A stretch of 64,000 nt of DNA from Serilophus lunatus (lineage: Eukaryota > Chordata > Aves > Passeriformes > Eurylaimidae), in contig VXBA01006142.1 in the NCBI GenBank assembly GCA_013399895.1, forward strand, positions 163,328 to 227,327, written 5' to 3'. Below are positions 62,815 through 64,000 of the stretch, one piece after another. Within the stretch, counting starts at the first letter, position 1. Each line of letters opens with the position of its first letter. The notes under the pieces were generated by a model that was given only the letters and a program-made list of their open reading frames with translations, did not search any database and had not been told where the DNA came from. Both the position numbers and the translations under genes were made by a program.

Positions 62815-64000
62815 CTCCACAGACACCCCTTGTTGCAGGGGAGAAGCTTGCATGCCCTTATGAGTTTGCGAGCTATACTGGTGTTGGCTTATGCCTCTAG
62901 TAGGGTCTCCCATGCCATACAGGTCTCAACCAAAGGGTCAGACTAAGTGTGTCCACAGGCAGGATGGGCTCGCTAGCCTCCCAGCAACCATCCTAGGAGA
63001 AGGACAACTCTAACCCCAAACCCGTGCAAATGGAGCTTGCTTATCCCTGTAAGGCCATCCATCTCAGAGAAGGATACTGTAATTAAAATTGTATCCTGAG
63101 GTCTTTGTTGTCACCATCCAAGCTTGTAGGCCCTGGCAGATGAGTCTTAGAAGTAAAGGGTGAGGCCAGTTCCGTGCACGCTGAGCCTCACCTAAAAAAT
63201 CTAATGTGCAGGATAGAAGGGTACACCCATATTTGTAAAGTCCTGTAGCGACAGACGAGGGTCAAAACGGCAGGTGATAAGGTGCACTGGAAGCTGCAGA
63301 CCCAACTCTACATGCAGGTGGCTCAGGACGCTGATCGCTTGAGACTGACCCTAGAGATGACAGTCTTGTTCAGCAACATCCTGAATGACCAAGCAGCCTT
63401 TTTCAAGGAGAGCACTGCTTGCTCTACATGGAGAGGGACTTAGAAAAGGTGGCCTAACCAAAGCTCATCTCCACCTTCCACCCAGTTGGCTAACCACAGC
63501 CAACGGGCATCTTCTGATGTGTTTGAACAAATGAAAAGAGACAAAGGTGTGTTCAGATTGTATGTTGGAACATTAGAACCATGCTTGATAATGCGGATAG
63601 TGGACATCTTGAGCATCATTCTGCTCTAATTGGCCATGAACTATCACGACTTAACATCAATATTGCTGCACTCAGTGCCTTCACCTCCATGAGGAAGGCA
63701 GCCTCAAAGAACATGGCGTTGGCTATACACTGTACTGGTCACCTTTCAGGAGTTGGTTTCATGGTTAAAACCTCCATTGCCTCCAAACATGAAAATTTGC
63801 CTATGGGTCATTCTGACCACATTATCTCCCTACGCCTCCCACTACACAAGCAACATGTTGTTCTCTTCAGCGTGTACGCCCCAACTCTCCAAGCTGACCC
63901 TGCAGAAAAGGACAAATTCTACACTGACCTGCGCCGCCTCAGCCAAAAGGTTCCTGCAGATGATAAGATCATAAGAAGAAAGAACTCTGAAGCCTTGAAA
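62815..64000 (+). mobile_element. RTE/BovB-type LINE, 5' region, running off the window
   Basis: From about 62815 the base composition rises and the sequence stops resembling its AT-rich flank. Phrases such as CTAACCCCAAACCCGTGCA, GGCCATCCATCTCAGAGAAG and TTGGCTAACCACAGCCAAC are ones I associate with the untranslated leader of the LINE whose product is often annotated as craniofacial development protein 2-like. An AP-endonuclease-like frame follows from 63566. The left end is approximate and the right part lies outside the window. RTE elements occur patchily in birds (AviRTE), with horizontal transfer described for that group. Whether this copy belongs to AviRTE needs a database comparison. 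Confidence 0.65.
63527..64000 (+). pseudogene. Endonuclease domain of the RTE-type LINE, damaged but stop-free to the window edge
   Basis: The frame is open from 63527 to 64000 without a stop. The first in-frame ATG is at 63581, but homology already begins at 63566 with WNIRTMLDN. Then come ALIGHELSRLNINIAALS, later GVGFMVKTSIASKHENLP, SVYAPTLQADPAEKDKFY and DLRRLSQKVPADDK. These are landmarks of the apurinic endonuclease domain that nicks target DNA in non-LTR elements. Damage: after AALS about 7 bp seem missing, removing the acidic residue that normally follows LS. The segment GSLKEHGVGYTLYWS is readable only in another frame (63694-63740). A further deletion after it restores the frame. 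Near 63970 the usual GDFN motif is replaced, and sequence resumes with SEALK. Both key catalytic motifs are therefore absent, so I call it a pseudogene. Confidence 0.7.

Noticed and set aside
63753..63974. A 73-codon plus-strand frame with ATG in the LINE region
   Set aside because: It is in the wrong frame. The homologous endonuclease frame is the one starting at 63527, which shares the same bases.
1..64000. Search for a CRISPR array, operon, phage or bacterial defence system
   Set aside because: No evenly spaced direct repeats, no closely packed same-strand genes, no ribosome-binding sites. The CR1 and LTR content identifies vertebrate (avian) DNA.

Overview
The window reads as nuclear DNA of a bird. 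It is AT-rich, shows no operon-like packing, and carries several 3'-end fragments of CR1 LINEs, the dominant avian non-LTR retrotransposon, recognisable by their ATTCTATGAT-type tails. It also carries LTRs of avian endogenous retroviruses with TGTGGTGG / CCACCACA termini, and the start of a non-CR1 LINE with an RTE/BovB-type (craniofacial-development-protein-2-like) endonuclease at the right edge. The LTR families look neoavian to me rather than galliform, but that is from memory and not tested. I recognised no host protein-coding exon, tRNA, rRNA or known small RNA. The open frames of 60-180 codons are chance frames, decayed CR1 reading frame, or open frames in GC-rich LTR sequence. The best description is an intergenic or deep-intronic gene desert. 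Layout: 1-771 is the 3' part of an ERV LTR on the plus strand. 772-12206 is mostly single-copy AT-rich DNA with two small CR1 pieces (7440-7545 plus, 11437-11640 minus). 12207-13834 is a CpG-rich LTR of the same family as the first, in the opposite orientation, with U3 repeats and a possible target-site duplication. 13835-23869 is about 10 kb with no recognisable transposon. 23870-24903 holds two CR1 3' ends head to tail. 25643-26655 is a nearly full-length 1-kb LTR of a second family. 31069-31915 is a CR1. 33508-33785 is a fragment of the second LTR family in the opposite orientation. 35437-35882 is a CR1. 37032-37630 is a third LTR type. 40183-40500 holds old CR1 debris and 41784-42130 a doubtful LTR. 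42131-55263 is 13 kb without recognisable mobile DNA. 55264-56385 is the longest CR1, reaching into the reverse-transcriptase domain. 57402-58174 is a probable fourth LTR type. 62815-64000 is the 5' part of the RTE-type LINE, running off the window. Nothing here forms a pathway. The functional material is regulatory or selfish: LTR promoter and polyadenylation signals, a few strong palindromes (notably an imperfect hairpin of about 94 nt at 50010-50103 and a 20-bp perfect palindrome centred on a CACGTG E-box at 38000-38019), and AT-rich stretches whose texture resembles conserved non-coding DNA but which cannot be tested without alignment. Two single-base ambiguities (N) lie at 13833 and 21135; the first falls exactly at a probable LTR-host junction.
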